DNA of 64,000 nt from VFKU01 sp964620045. Its GTDB lineage: Bacteria; Hydrogenedentota; Hydrogenedentia; Hydrogenedentales; GCA-2746185. Location: positions 124,001-188,000 of the forward strand of contig CAZUJL010000002.1 in NCBI GenBank assembly GCA_964620045.1, read 5' to 3'. Below are positions 7,813-15,960 of this stretch, in pieces (within the stretch, counting starts at the first letter, position 1; every line of letters starts with the position of its first letter). Below the pieces are notes generated by a model. That model ran no database searches and had not been told where the DNA came from. It saw nothing but the letters and a program-made list of their open reading frames with translations. The position numbers and the translations under genes were made by a program.

Positions 7813-10800
7813 CTAAAGACCCGCCAATTCCGTGGTGAGGCGCGCGACGTGTCCGGAGGCTCCGATCTCGACATATTCCTGACGGGCCTCGTGCAGCAAT
7901 CGAACGCGCGCGGCAGTGTCGCCCAGCGTAGTGGCGAGTTCCGCGCGCCACTCGAGTAGCGCGGGTGCAAGCAGGCGTGCGCCGGTGCGTTCGATGAGCG
8001 CACCGGCCTCCGCGAGTTCGGCTTCGGCAGATGCGCGGGTTGCCGCGCCGTCCCGCCGCAGGAGCGCGCGCGCGAGCACGCCGTGGGCATGCGCTTCGAG
8101 ATTGGCGCGTAACGAACGCCGGCAGAGCGCGATAGCTTCTTCCGTAGTCGCTATGGCGGCGTCGAGATCACCGGACAGCAGCAGAGCCTCAGCGAGAATT
8201 AGAGCGGTCATGCCAGCGTGCTGCTTTTCGATGTTGCGGTACATGGCGAGCGCGGCGCGTGCCGGTTTTATCGCGTCGGCTGGACGCCCGGCCGTAAGAT
8301 GCGCGTAGGCATAGGCGACATGCGTGAGCGCAACCAGAGACGGCGCATCGCCGACAGACCGCGTGATTTCCTCGGCCTGTTGCGCGTTTGCCAGCGCGCG
8401 TTCGGGGTCATTCGCATAGTAGTGCGCCTGGGTCGACCATGTCGCAACATAGCCCACCATTTCGGGCCGTTCGAGGCTCATTTGACGGCAGTGATCCAAT
8501 TCCGCAAGGCCCTCCTTGATCCGGCCAATCCAAAACAGACTGCACCCTCGCCAGAACGAGAGGACGTAGTAGGGGTTTACTCCGTAGACCCAGTCGGTTT
8601 GCGGGATTTGCCGTGGAAAGCGCGCGAGGCCTTCGTCCGCCGTCTGGATTGATGCCGCGAACTGTCCAGACCAATGCTGCGCATCGGCGAGCCATTGCCA
8701 CGCATTCGCCTGCACTCCAATATCGTCGATATCAAGGGCCGCCTTATGACCGTCAATGGTGGACTGGAGGTACTGCGCGACATCCCCGTCCGCGCAAAGG
8801 GTTCGGTTGTACGCCATCCTCAGGTAGATTTCGGCGCGCCGATCGCCAAGCGTTATCGAATGTGCCCTTCCTTCCTCGAGGAGCGCGCGGTTCTCGTCCG
8901 GTAGCGTACCCACGCGCCAACTCCAGTTCAGAAGCTGCGTGCACGCGGAGATGCCGAGCGCGGCCGCTTCTGCATCGTTCCGCAACTCACGCAGCAGCGT
9001 CCGCACCCGGCCCCAGTGGCGCGTAGCGGCCATAATGTCTGTGCGTCCCACCCATTCGGCCGCCCGCCGGTGCCAGCGCGCGGCGTTAAGCGCGTCGCCG
9101 GCTTCCTCCCAGTGTTGGGCCAGCAGCGCGGCACGTTCGTCGAGGTGTTCCGCGTCCTGCTGCTCGATGGCGCGCGCCACGGCGGCGTGAACCTTGCGGC
9201 GGCGCTCTTTGAGTTGGCTGCCCAGCGCGACCTCTTGCGTAAGTGGATGTTTGAACGAATACTCAACGACCGGGTAGATGGCTTGTTCGTGGACGAACTC
9301 GGCCCGGCGCAGCGTGGCCAGGGCCGTTTTGAGGTCACTTGCGGAGAGGCCCGCGACAGCCGCGAGCAGAGGTTCGGCGAAATCCTTGCCTATCACGGAA
9401 GCGACCTGTAGCAGCCGTTTCTCGCGTTCGGCGAGGCGATCGATGCGCGCCGCAAGAATGGCCTGGACGGTCGCAGGGACTTCGAGACGATCGACCGGCG
9501 TCACCAGCTTGTAAGCGCCGCGCGCGCCTTCGAGGTGGCCCGACTCGATTAGCGATTGGACAACCTCCTCGGTGAAGAAGGGGTTGCCGCCGGTGCGCGC
9601 GTGGATGGGACCGGCGAGCGTTGCGAGGCTCGGATGCGTGCCAAGGAGATCGGTGAGCAGCTCGGCGATCGCATCGCGGCCCAGCGGCGTGAGCGGGATT
9701 TGCCGGTACCAGGATTTCTGCATCCACTCGGCGCGGTACTCCGGGCGGAAATTCAACAGAAGCAGGTTGCGCGTCCCGGCGCGGGCATCCACCATGTTCT
9801 CGATGAACTCCGCGCTGGCCGGATCGAGCCAATGCAAATCCTCGATCATCGTCATGGTCGGTTGCGGTTCGTTCACCGTGTGAATGAGTTGGCGCATCAC
9901 CGCGATGATCTGGCGTTGCCGCGCTTCGGGATCGAGGCGCGGCGCGGGCCGCTGCGGATCGGCAACGCCGAGGAATTCGAAGATCAGAGGGAGCGTTTCC
10001 GAGAAGGCCTGATCGAGCAGCACCATGCGTCCCGCGATTTTTTCGCGCGCGCCACGATCGTCATCCTGCGCGGTAATGCCGAAGAATGAGCGGAAGACTT
10101 CGAGGATTGGCAACAAGGGGATGTTGCGCCCATGGGCCACGGCGCGGCCTTCGTAGATCTTCATGCCGCGCGCCCGGCAGCGCTCCAGGAACTCGAAGCA
10201 GAGGCGACTCTTGCCGGTGCCCGCTTCGGCCATGATGCCGACCACTTGGCCATTGCCCGCGTCGGTCTGCTCCAGCGCGTCCTCCAGCGTGCGCAAGTCA
10301 GAGGCGCGGCCGACGAAACGCGACAATCCCCGCGCGCGGGAGAGATCGAAACGCGATCGCGACGTCCCGATTCCCGTGAGGCGATGAATACGCACCGGCG
10401 AGGCGACGCCTTTTACGCGGAACTCGCCGAGATTGTCCAGCGCGAAGTAGCCGCGGGTCAGCGCAGCGGTGGTGTCCGTGAGAAAACAGGTATTGGGTTC
10501 CGCGAGGGACTCCATGCGCTGCGCAAGGCCGACCGTGTGCCCCTGCGCGGTGTAGTCCATGCGCAAGTCATCGCCGATCGCCCCGACGACGACTTCGCCG
10601 GAGTTGACGCCCATACGCGTGGAGAAGCCGACACCGTGCTCGCGCTTAACCTCCGTCGCGTAACGCGCGATTTCGTCGCGCAGGTGCAACGCGGCATAGC
10701 AGGCGCGCTGGGCATGGTCTTCGTGCGCGATCGGCGCGCCGAAGAGCGCCATGATGCCGTCGCCGGTGTACTGGTTGACGGTGCCCTCGAAGCGATGCAC

Positions 10801-11166
10801 GCCGTCGGTAAGAATGGCGAAAAAGCGATCGAGGATCGTGTGCCACTGCTCCGGATCGAGCTGCTCGGCCAGCTCCATCGAGCCTTGGACGTCGGCAAAG
10901 AGCACCGTGACCTGCTTGCGCTCGCCTTCCAGCGCGGACTTCGATTGCAGGATTTTGTCCGCAAGATGTTTCGGCGTGTAGTCGGCCGGAGAGCGCCGCG
11001 GGGATGCGGGCCGCTGAAGCACCTTTTCTCCGCACTCCGCGCAGAACTTTGCGGTGGCTTGGAGCTCGGCGCTGCATTTGGCGCAACGCAGGCTCAAGGC
11101 GATGCCGCACTCCGTGCAAAACCTGGCGCCGTCAGGATTCGCATGTCCGCAGGAGGTGCAGTTCAT
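7813..11166 (-). CDS. Zinc ribbon + class III nucleotidyl cyclase + STAND-like AAA ATPase + TPR protein (copy 2)
   Basis: 1117 aa paralogue of the gene at 941-4324, same strand and domain order: double zinc ribbon (residues 3-45), cyclase with Asp92 and Asp136, Gln at the usual purine-specifying Lys and Gly213 at the usual catalytic Asn, Walker A AEAGTGKSR, Walker B MIEDLHW, then a TPR-rich C-terminus. The first ~650 residues are nearly the same as copy 1, while the TPR half is strongly diverged, as if the sensor part had been re-specialised. It has no Shine-Dalgarno; its upstream 17-base block is identical to copy 1. It ends 24 bases from the PfpI stop. Likely role: nucleotide second-messenger production gated by the ATPase/TPR sensor, if the cyclase is active. 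Confidence 0.88.
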   Translation of the reverse strand: MNCTSCGHANPDGARFCTECGIALSLRCAKCSAELQATAKFCAECGEKVLQRPASPRRSPADYTPKHLADKILQSKSALEGERKQVTVLFADVQGSMELAEQLDPEQWHTILDRFFAILTDGVHRFEGTVNQYTGDGIMALFGAPIAHEDHAQRACYAALHLRDEIARYATEVKREHGVGFSTRMGVNSGEVVVGAIGDDLRMDYTAQGHTVGLAQRMESLAEPNTCFLTDTTAALTRGYFALDNLGEFRVKGVASPVRIHRLTGIGTSRSRFDLSRARGLSRFVGRASDLRTLEDALEQTDAGNGQVVGIMAEAGTGKSRLCFEFLERCRARGMKIYEGRAVAHGRNIPLLPILEVFRSFFGITAQDDDRGAREKIAGRMVLLDQAFSETLPLIFEFLGVADPQRPAPRLDPEARQRQIIAVMRQLIHTVNEPQPTMTMIEDLHWLDPASAEFIENMVDARAGTRNLLLLNFRPEYRAEWMQKSWYRQIPLTPLGRDAIAELLTDLLGTHPSLATLAGPIHARTGGNPFFTEEVVQSLIESGHLEGARGAYKLVTPVDRLEVPATVQAILAARIDRLAEREKRLLQVASVIGKDFAEPLLAAVAGLSASDLKTALATLRRAEFVHEQAIYPVVEYSFKHPLTQEVALGSQLKERRRKVHAAVARAIEQQDAEHLDERAALLAQHWEEAGDALNAARWHRRAAEWVGRTDIMAATRHWGRVRTLLRELRNDAEAAALGISACTQLLNWSWRVGTLPDENRALLEEGRAHSITLGDRRAEIYLRMAYNRTLCADGDVAQYLQSTIDGHKAALDIDDIGVQANAWQWLADAQHWSGQFAASIQTADEGLARFPRQIPQTDWVYGVNPYYVLSFWRGCSLFWIGRIKEGLAELDHCRQMSLERPEMVGYVATWSTQAHYYANDPERALANAQQAEEITRSVGDAPSLVALTHVAYAYAHLTAGRPADAIKPARAALAMYRNIEKQHAGMTALILAEALLLSGDLDAAIATTEEAIALCRRSLRANLEAHAHGVLARALLRRDGAATRASAEAELAEAGALIERTGARLLAPALLEWRAELATTLGDTAARVRLLHEARQEYVEIGASGHVARLTTELAGL

Positions 11167-11203
11167 CGGCGAATCGTACAGGAAAGAGCAGACGTTTCGT
11201 AAC
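11167..11203 (-). promoter_or_regulatory. Conserved element immediately upstream of cyclase copy 2
   Basis: Counterpart of the element at 4325-4362. The 17 bases 11168-11184 are identical to copy 1 and sit at the same one-base distance from the ATG; the upstream GTTACG (minus strand) is also kept, with a spacer one base shorter. The bases between these two parts have diverged, so the conserved pieces are probably the functional ones. Confidence 0.4.
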
Positions 11204-11295
11204 AGTATCTGTTGGTACGCTGTGGTTAAGATGACGAGGGATTCGAACCGCGTCGTGACAAGAGTTCATGTGGGATTTATTTCAGGAGAAGACGA

Positions 11296-12717
11296 GTGAT
11301 CGATGAACACGTGACTTCCAAGGGTAATCATCGCGTAGCGATGCTGCCCGGCGCCGTACTCCTGGTTGGGCTACTCGTTGTAAGCGTGGTTGCCTGCGAA
11401 AAGTCGCCCAACGAACCCAAGACCCAGACCTCGGCCGCCGCGCCTGCCGGCAGCACCGATCCTCACGAACAATGGCTCGCCTTCGCCGGGTGCATGCGCG
11501 AGCAGGGATTGAAAAACTTCCCCGATCCGGTGGATCGCGGAATCGATCTCCGGGGCACCGGCCTCGAGCCGAGTTCGCCGGAGTTTCAAGCCGCGGAGAA
11601 AGCGTGTAGTGCGCTGCTGCCGCCGCCGCGCGAGCATGCCGGGCCGGGGCCAGGGGGTCCGGGACCCGAGAGTGAACGCCGTGCGGGCGGGGGTGAGGTG
11701 CGCCGCGGCGCGCCGCGTGTTAATACGGAATGGACGAAAGTAGTGCCGGGCGGCGATTGCGCGTGTGCCGATGGCAGCGAATACTTCTTCTGGGATCGCA
11801 AGAAAGACCCCGCGAAGGTGGTGCTTTACCTCGACGGCGGCGGGGTTTGTTTCGACGCGTTGAGCTGCACGTTCCAGAACACGCCAGGTTCGGGAGAACG
11901 CGAAGGGCCCGACTACGATCCAAACCTCGATGGGGAGTATCCGGGAGGGGAAGGTGGGCTGTTCGACTTCGACCACGCCGATAATCCGTTCAGCAGCTAC
12001 AGTTTTATCTATGTGCCGCTCTGCACCGCCGACGCGTTCATCGGCAACATCACGCGCGAGTACTCGCCCACGCTGACGGTGCACCACAAAGGATTCGTCA
12101 ACGGCAGCGCGGCGCTCGACTATCTGACCAAGCAGTATTCAGCGGCAACACAGGTCGTCGTCCTGGGCAAATCCGCAGGATCGTCCGCCGCGCCGCTCTA
12201 CGCCGGTCTGATTTCTGATCGGCTGCCCACTACCCAAATCACGGTGTTCGGCGCGCAGTCCGGCGCCTTTCCGAATGATCCCGATCTCAACGCGAAGATC
12301 GGCGAGCTGTGGGGCGCGTTCGCCACCATGCCGGCGTGGGAGGTCAACAAAGGCCTCACCGCCCGCGAATGGGGTAACCGGGGGTTCTGGATCCAGGCAG
12401 GACTTCACAATCCCAAGATCGTCATGGCCCACTTTGATTATGCCTTCGATTCGCATGCTGTGCAGACGCTGGAGTACTTGAAGGTGAATGGCGTCGATCC
12501 GTCGAACACCCTCGGGCTAATCGATGCCAACGAAGCCGCGATCGAGGCCGCCGGCGTGAATCTGCACAGCTATCTCGCACCGGGCGACGGACACGGCATC
12601 TTCGAATTCGAAAAGTTCTACACGTTGGAAGTCAATGGCGTCCGGCTGATCGATTGGATCAAGGCCTTGGTTGACGGCACACCGCTGGACGACGTCCACT
12701 GCGATCCGTGCAAGTGA
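11296..12717 (+). CDS. Lipoprotein with actinobacterial-type PDP module fused to a pectinacetylesterase-like hydrolase
   Basis: 473 aa starting at GTG 11296, chosen because CAGGAG lies 7-8 bases upstream. A hydrophobic segment ends in a lipobox with Cys34 (SVVAC). Residues about 55-115 form a small module with ACMREQGLKNFPDP-like and SPEFQAAEKAC motifs resembling short secreted lipoproteins of actinobacteria; a Gly/Pro linker follows. From about 140 the protein resembles the pectinacetylesterase/notum family: YLDGGGVCFD oxyanion region, nucleophile Ser293 in GKSAG, and a likely catalytic His433 in GDGHGI. It would be anchored at the cell envelope and hydrolyse an ester, perhaps acetyl groups on polysaccharide. 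The N-terminal module is unexplained. Confidence 0.8.
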   Translation: MIDEHVTSKGNHRVAMLPGAVLLVGLLVVSVVACEKSPNEPKTQTSAAAPAGSTDPHEQWLAFAGCMREQGLKNFPDPVDRGIDLRGTGLEPSSPEFQAAEKACSALLPPPREHAGPGPGGPGPESERRAGGGEVRRGAPRVNTEWTKVVPGGDCACADGSEYFFWDRKKDPAKVVLYLDGGGVCFDALSCTFQNTPGSGEREGPDYDPNLDGEYPGGEGGLFDFDHADNPFSSYSFIYVPLCTADAFIGNITREYSPTLTVHHKGFVNGSAALDYLTKQYSAATQVVVLGKSAGSSAAPLYAGLISDRLPTTQITVFGAQSGAFPNDPDLNAKIGELWGAFATMPAWEVNKGLTAREWGNRGFWIQAGLHNPKIVMAHFDYAFDSHAVQTLEYLKVNGVDPSNTLGLIDANEAAIEAAGVNLHSYLAPGDGHGIFEFEKFYTLEVNGVRLIDWIKALVDGTPLDDVHCDPCK

Positions 12718-12791
12718 CGAGTCGCGAGCCCCTTCATTCGTAGTGTGCATCCGCTCCGCGCTAGAATCAGGTTTTAGCAGGGAGAGGATGT

Positions 12792-13265
12792 ATGGGCTTC
12801 GTGCCGGTTGCGCTCGATGGACTTCCGCTGGACACCTTTGAAGCGGGAGATGTGCTGATTCACGAAAACTCCGAGAAAGGGGCGCTGTTCTTTCTCGTCA
12901 ACGGCACGGTTGAGGTCTCCAAGCAAGGCCAACTGATTACGCGCGTGCGCGAGCGCGGCGCGATGTTCGGCGAAATGAGCGTGTTGCTGAAGTGCAAACA
13001 CACGGCGACGGTCACCGCGATCGATCGTGTGGACTGCCGCGTGGTCGAAGATCCGGACGAATATCTCGCGCTTCACCCCGAGGTGACGCTGTACGTGTGC
13101 CGGATTCTGGCGCGACGGCTGGATTCGCTCAATAAATATCTCGTGGACATCAAGGAGCAGTTCGCCGATCGCTCGGATCATTTGGGCATGGTGGATGAAG
13201 TGCTCGGCGCGATCATGAACCGGAAGCCGCGCGAGATTACGCCGCCCGCCGACCCGGGCCACTAG
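12792..13265 (+). CDS. Single-domain cyclic nucleotide-binding (CNB) protein
   Basis: 157 aa, preceded by GGGAGAGG. It consists of one CNB beta-barrel (about 10-115) and a helical tail; there is no DNA-binding helix-turn-helix, so it is not a Crp-type regulator. The phosphate-binding cassette reads FGEMSVLLKCKHTATV: Gly-Glu are present, but the Arg that normally contacts the cyclic phosphate appears as His. Tail helices (RLDSLNKYLVDIKEQ) could mediate dimerisation or partner binding. Being 1.6 kb from two nucleotidyl cyclases, it is a candidate effector, but the altered cassette weakens a simple cAMP reading. Its last four bases overlap the end of the convergent phosphoesterase gene. Confidence 0.85.
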   Translation: MGFVPVALDGLPLDTFEAGDVLIHENSEKGALFFLVNGTVEVSKQGQLITRVRERGAMFGEMSVLLKCKHTATVTAIDRVDCRVVEDPDEYLALHPEVTLYVCRILARRLDSLNKYLVDIKEQFADRSDHLGMVDEVLGAIMNRKPREITPPADPGH

Positions 13266-13996
13266 TCCGCGCGCGGCGCGGAGAGGTCCACGGTCTCGGT
13301 ATCCATTTCGGATTCCCAAGTCGCCTTTTGTTCCGTGAGGTCCAGCACGATGTTGGACGGTATTGCGGAAGGCTGGCGCCCGGGATTGAACACCCACGTA
13401 TCCTGCACGCGATCGATCCAGCGGCCTTCGCGGCGAAACGGCGACGCGTGAATGTGCCCGCCGAGCACGAGGTCCGGCTTGTGCGTGCGGATCAGCTCGC
13501 TCAGAAACGCATCGCCGACAAAGGCCTTGCCGCTCCAGCTTGTCTTCGAACCTTCGGGTGGTGCGTGGTAAATCCAGATCCACGGCCGCTTCATTTTTGG
13601 CGCTTCGCTCGCGAGGAACTCGGCGACACCGCGCTGCGACTCGGGGCCGTCCCACCAGGAACAGATGCTGAAGTGCGCGACAGGCGTCGCAACGCTTTGG
13701 TGATCGACCGACACCCGATCGAGATGCAGATGCAACAACCAATCGGCGATGCGCTCGCCCGCGTCGGACTGCGTGTCGAGATCGTGATTGCCCGAACAGA
13801 CCGCGACCGGCACGATTGCGCTAAGTTTCTGCAGGTACTTGGTGACGACGACGGTTTGCGTGTCGATGTCCGCGTGGCCGCCGAGATCGAGCAGGTCGCC
13901 CGCGATGACGAGCATGTCGAAGCCCGCGGCCGCATCGCACAGCCAGTCAAATTGTTTTAGGCTGTAATGAATATCGGAAACGTACAGAATGCGCAT
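13262..13996 (-). CDS. Calcineurin-like metallophosphoesterase
   Basis: 244 aa. Motifs of the family are in order: DIHYS (Asp-x-His) at the N-terminus, AGDLLDLGG (Gly-Asp), SGNHDLDTQ (Gly-Asn-His-Asp/Glu), HAPPEGSKTS, and GGHIHASPF (Gly-His-x-His). These bind two metal ions and hydrolyse phosphomono- or diesters. Substrate cannot be told from sequence; cyclic nucleotide phosphodiesterase activity would fit the cyclases and CNB protein nearby, but that is inference. No signal peptide, so cytoplasmic. The stop overlaps the CNB gene stop tail to tail by four bases. Confidence 0.9.
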   Translation of the reverse strand: MRILYVSDIHYSLKQFDWLCDAAAGFDMLVIAGDLLDLGGHADIDTQTVVVTKYLQKLSAIVPVAVCSGNHDLDTQSDAGERIADWLLHLHLDRVSVDHQSVATPVAHFSICSWWDGPESQRGVAEFLASEAPKMKRPWIWIYHAPPEGSKTSWSGKAFVGDAFLSELIRTHKPDLVLGGHIHASPFRREGRWIDRVQDTWVFNPGRQPSAIPSNIVLDLTEQKATWESEMDTETVDLSAPRAD

Positions 13997-14062
13997 CGCG
14001 GCCCGCTGCCTGATCCAGACCCAGTATAGATCAACACGCAGGCTCGGCGATGCGGCGCGAAA

Positions 14063-14740
14063 TCAGCTTCCCGCGTGGAAGAAAGTCAGCGTGCTGTAGT
14101 GGCGAACGAAGTCGTACGCGTCGTCGCCGTGCTTGCCCGGCGTATTCTCCGGCACCATCGCGCGAATGCCGACCCAGTCGCCCGCTTTCACGGTGAAGGT
14201 CGCCTGGCCGTTCGCGTCGGTTTTGGCTTCGGCGGCTTCCAGCGCCTGCGGCAGCGTGGCCACCAGCTCGGCGCCTTCCACCGGTTTGCCGCCTATCGTC
14301 ACCGTGACCTGCATCATTTCGCCGTCGATCGCCGCGATGATATTCACCGGCAAACCGTCAGCCGTGCCCGCGGCATGTGTGTCGCGCGCGGCGCGCGCAT
14401 GGTACTTCAGCATGAACTTCCCGCGACCGGATTCCCCGCGATCGAGCACGCCGTAGTCGAGCGTGCCGATGATCGACCGGACATCGCCCGGCGCCGAGCC
14501 CGCCATCGCATCAGGGCCGTACTCCATCGTGACGACCGCGCCAGTGGGGGTGGAGACTTTCATGCCCGCGGACTTCTCCTGCATGTCGCGCGGCGTCGCT
14601 TCGAGGATCTCCTCGGCGAAGCGCAGCTTCACCACGCCCGGCGCTTCCGGCGAAATTTCGAGCCACATGAAATGGGCGTGGGAAGAGGTGCAGGCCAGGA
14701 GGACGGCGAGGGTGAGCAGCGAGGCTTTGCGGGGAAGCAT
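14063..14740 (-). CDS. Secreted DUF4198 domain protein
   Basis: About 225 aa. Signal peptide (LPRKASLLTLAVLLACTSSHA) then HFMWLEISPE, the typical start of DUF4198 proteins, and Ig-like beta domains (TFTVKAGDWVGIRAMV near the end). DUF4198 proteins are periplasmic and often sit next to iron, nickel or cobalt uptake genes. I chose the ATG at 14740 because AAGGA lies seven bases upstream of it, inside an alternative start at 14755. The gene is followed on the same strand by nothing within 60 bases and is preceded by a promoter element shared with the PepSY gene, suggesting joint regulation by metal status. Confidence 0.8.
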   Translation of the reverse strand: MLPRKASLLTLAVLLACTSSHAHFMWLEISPEAPGVVKLRFAEEILEATPRDMQEKSAGMKVSTPTGAVVTMEYGPDAMAGSAPGDVRSIIGTLDYGVLDRGESGRGKFMLKYHARAARDTHAAGTADGLPVNIIAAIDGEMMQVTVTIGGKPVEGAELVATLPQALEAAEAKTDANGQATFTVKAGDWVGIRAMVPENTPGKHGDDAYDFVRHYSTLTFFHAGS

Positions 14741-14783
14741 GAATACGTCCTTCATGGTTGATTAATGCGGGTATTTTGTAATG

Positions 14784-14805
14784 CTATCGAATGTTCAGTA
14801 TACAA
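14784..14805 (-). promoter_or_regulatory. Promoter/operator element of the DUF4198 gene, shared with the PepSY gene
   Basis: On the minus strand a TTGTAT hexamer is followed by ACTGAACATTCGATAG. The same arrangement with TTGCAT stands at 17249-17270 upstream of the PepSY gene; 17 of 22 bases agree. The conserved part covers a -35-like hexamer and the spacer, which suggests an operator for a common regulator. Nothing identifies the regulator. Confidence 0.4.
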
Positions 14806-14849
14806 ATCAAACCGATCGAAGATAACGCCGGAGCCGGTGCAATACGTTT

Positions 14850-15233
14850 TCAGCGAGGGCGTGACTGAACGAGCCAGACGGCGAAGATCAGTCCGAACAA
14901 CAAGTCACCACCGCCGGCGGCGACGGCGCGGATCGGAAGGTCGCCGGTGGCGAAGAGCGCGACCAACAGCGCGAAGAACGCGAGCTTTCCCGTCGCACCA
15001 CAGAAGATGAACACGCGATCCGCGCGGTTCATCACGGCGCACCCAAGGTATCCGAGGCCAAGTGCGAAGATAAAAATGCCGACCGTAACGAGGTACACGG
15101 GGTTGTCCGCATCCGGGAACCCCGCGAGGTCGCGCAGCGGTTGCGCGGGCGGAAGGAACGCGAATGCGCCGCCGATGTTCATCACCGAAGTGGCAAACAA
15201 GGCGGCGCGCATCCAGATCGGCAAAGAATTCAT
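14850..15233 (-). CDS. Small integral membrane protein, four predicted TM helices
   Basis: 127 aa (MNSLPIWMRA...). Hydrophobic stretches at about 8-28, 46-66, 74-96 and 103-122 predict four membrane helices with short loops; the tail is QSRPR. I do not recognise a named family. The longer open frame upstream to 15722 is antisense to a real gene and unlikely to be used. The start at 15233 is supported by the divergent gene beginning at 15306 with a 72-base promoter space. It lies between the DUF4198 and PepSY genes on the same strand and may belong to the same regulon. Confidence 0.65.
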   Translation of the reverse strand: MNSLPIWMRAALFATSVMNIGGAFAFLPPAQPLRDLAGFPDADNPVYLVTVGIFIFALGLGYLGCAVMNRADRVFIFCGATGKLAFFALLVALFATGDLPIRAVAAGGGDLLFGLIFAVWLVQSRPR

Positions 15234-15305
15234 TGGATTCGCCCGTAATTCGGTTAGGATAGGCCTACGCGAAAAATCCGCGCTACTGTACAGGAGACGA
15301 CACCC

Positions 15306-15758
15306 ATGAAACACAAACTCTACGTGGCGGTGGCACTGGCCGGGCTGGCGATTGCATACGCCGCATCGCCCATTCTGGGCGCCGACGACATCAAAAAACA
15401 GATCGACGCGGCGAACGCCGAGTTCGCCCGGTTGTTTGACGCCGACGATGCCGCGGGCCTGGCGGCGCGGTACACCGAGGACGGCCAACTGTTGCCGCCG
15501 AATATGGAAACGGTGACCGGCCGTGCAGCCATCGAGGTCTACTGGGCGGCGGCCGTGCAGGGCGCGGCGAAACTGACGCTGACGGCGATCGAAGTCGAGC
15601 AGCACGGCGACACCGCAATCGAGACCGGCCACGCGGAAATCACCGACGCCGCCGGCAAGCAGATGGATGCCGCGAAGTACATCGTGATTTGGAAAAAGGT
15701 CGGCAACGACTGGAAGATGCACAAGGACATCTTCAACTCGAATTTACCCGCGCACTGA
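15306..15758 (+). CDS. Secreted SnoaL/DUF4440-like protein
   Basis: 150 aa with a signal peptide cleaved after about residue 25 (SPILGADD). The mature part has the cone-shaped SnoaL/NTF2-like pattern: DAANAEFARLFDADDAAGLAARYTEDGQLLPPN, GRAAIEVYWAA, and the closing WKKVGNDWKMHKDIFN. This matches the SgcJ/EcaC-like group of DUF4440 proteins, whose biochemical roles are mostly unknown. CAGGAG precedes the ATG. It is transcribed alone, opposite to its neighbours, with 11 bases to the next convergent stop. Confidence 0.83.
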   Translation: MKHKLYVAVALAGLAIAYAASPILGADDIKKQIDAANAEFARLFDADDAAGLAARYTEDGQLLPPNMETVTGRAAIEVYWAAAVQGAAKLTLTAIEVEQHGDTAIETGHAEITDAAGKQMDAAKYIVIWKKVGNDWKMHKDIFNSNLPAH

Positions 15759-15769
15759 GTGCCGCGGAA

Positions 15770-15958
15770 TTAGTGCGCACGGGCGCGTGTCGGGATCAGC
15801 TTCACAATCGTGTGCAGGATCGCCGGCAGCACCAGTGCCGGGCCGGCATATTCGAGCCAGCCGTCGTAGAGATACGGCAACGTCAGTCCTGCCGTAACGA
15901 GCACTGTGTAGAGCACGGGAAAGAAGACGTTGCTGGCGCGCTGATTGTTGTTCGACAT
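15770..15958 (-). CDS. Small membrane protein coupled to the PepSY gene
   Basis: 62 aa (MSNNNQRASN...), one long or two short hydrophobic segments between residues 12 and 54, ending in a basic/His tail TRARAH. Its start codon lies two bases after the PepSY stop, with GGAAGAG within the upstream gene as ribosome-binding site, so the two are almost certainly translated together. I recognise no family. Small proteins in this position after PepSY/reductase-type membrane proteins often form a subunit of the same complex; that is inference. Confidence 0.6.
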   Translation of the reverse strand: MSNNNQRASNVFFPVLYTVLVTAGLTLPYLYDGWLEYAGPALVLPAILHTIVKLIPTRARAH

Positions 15959-15960
15959 AT

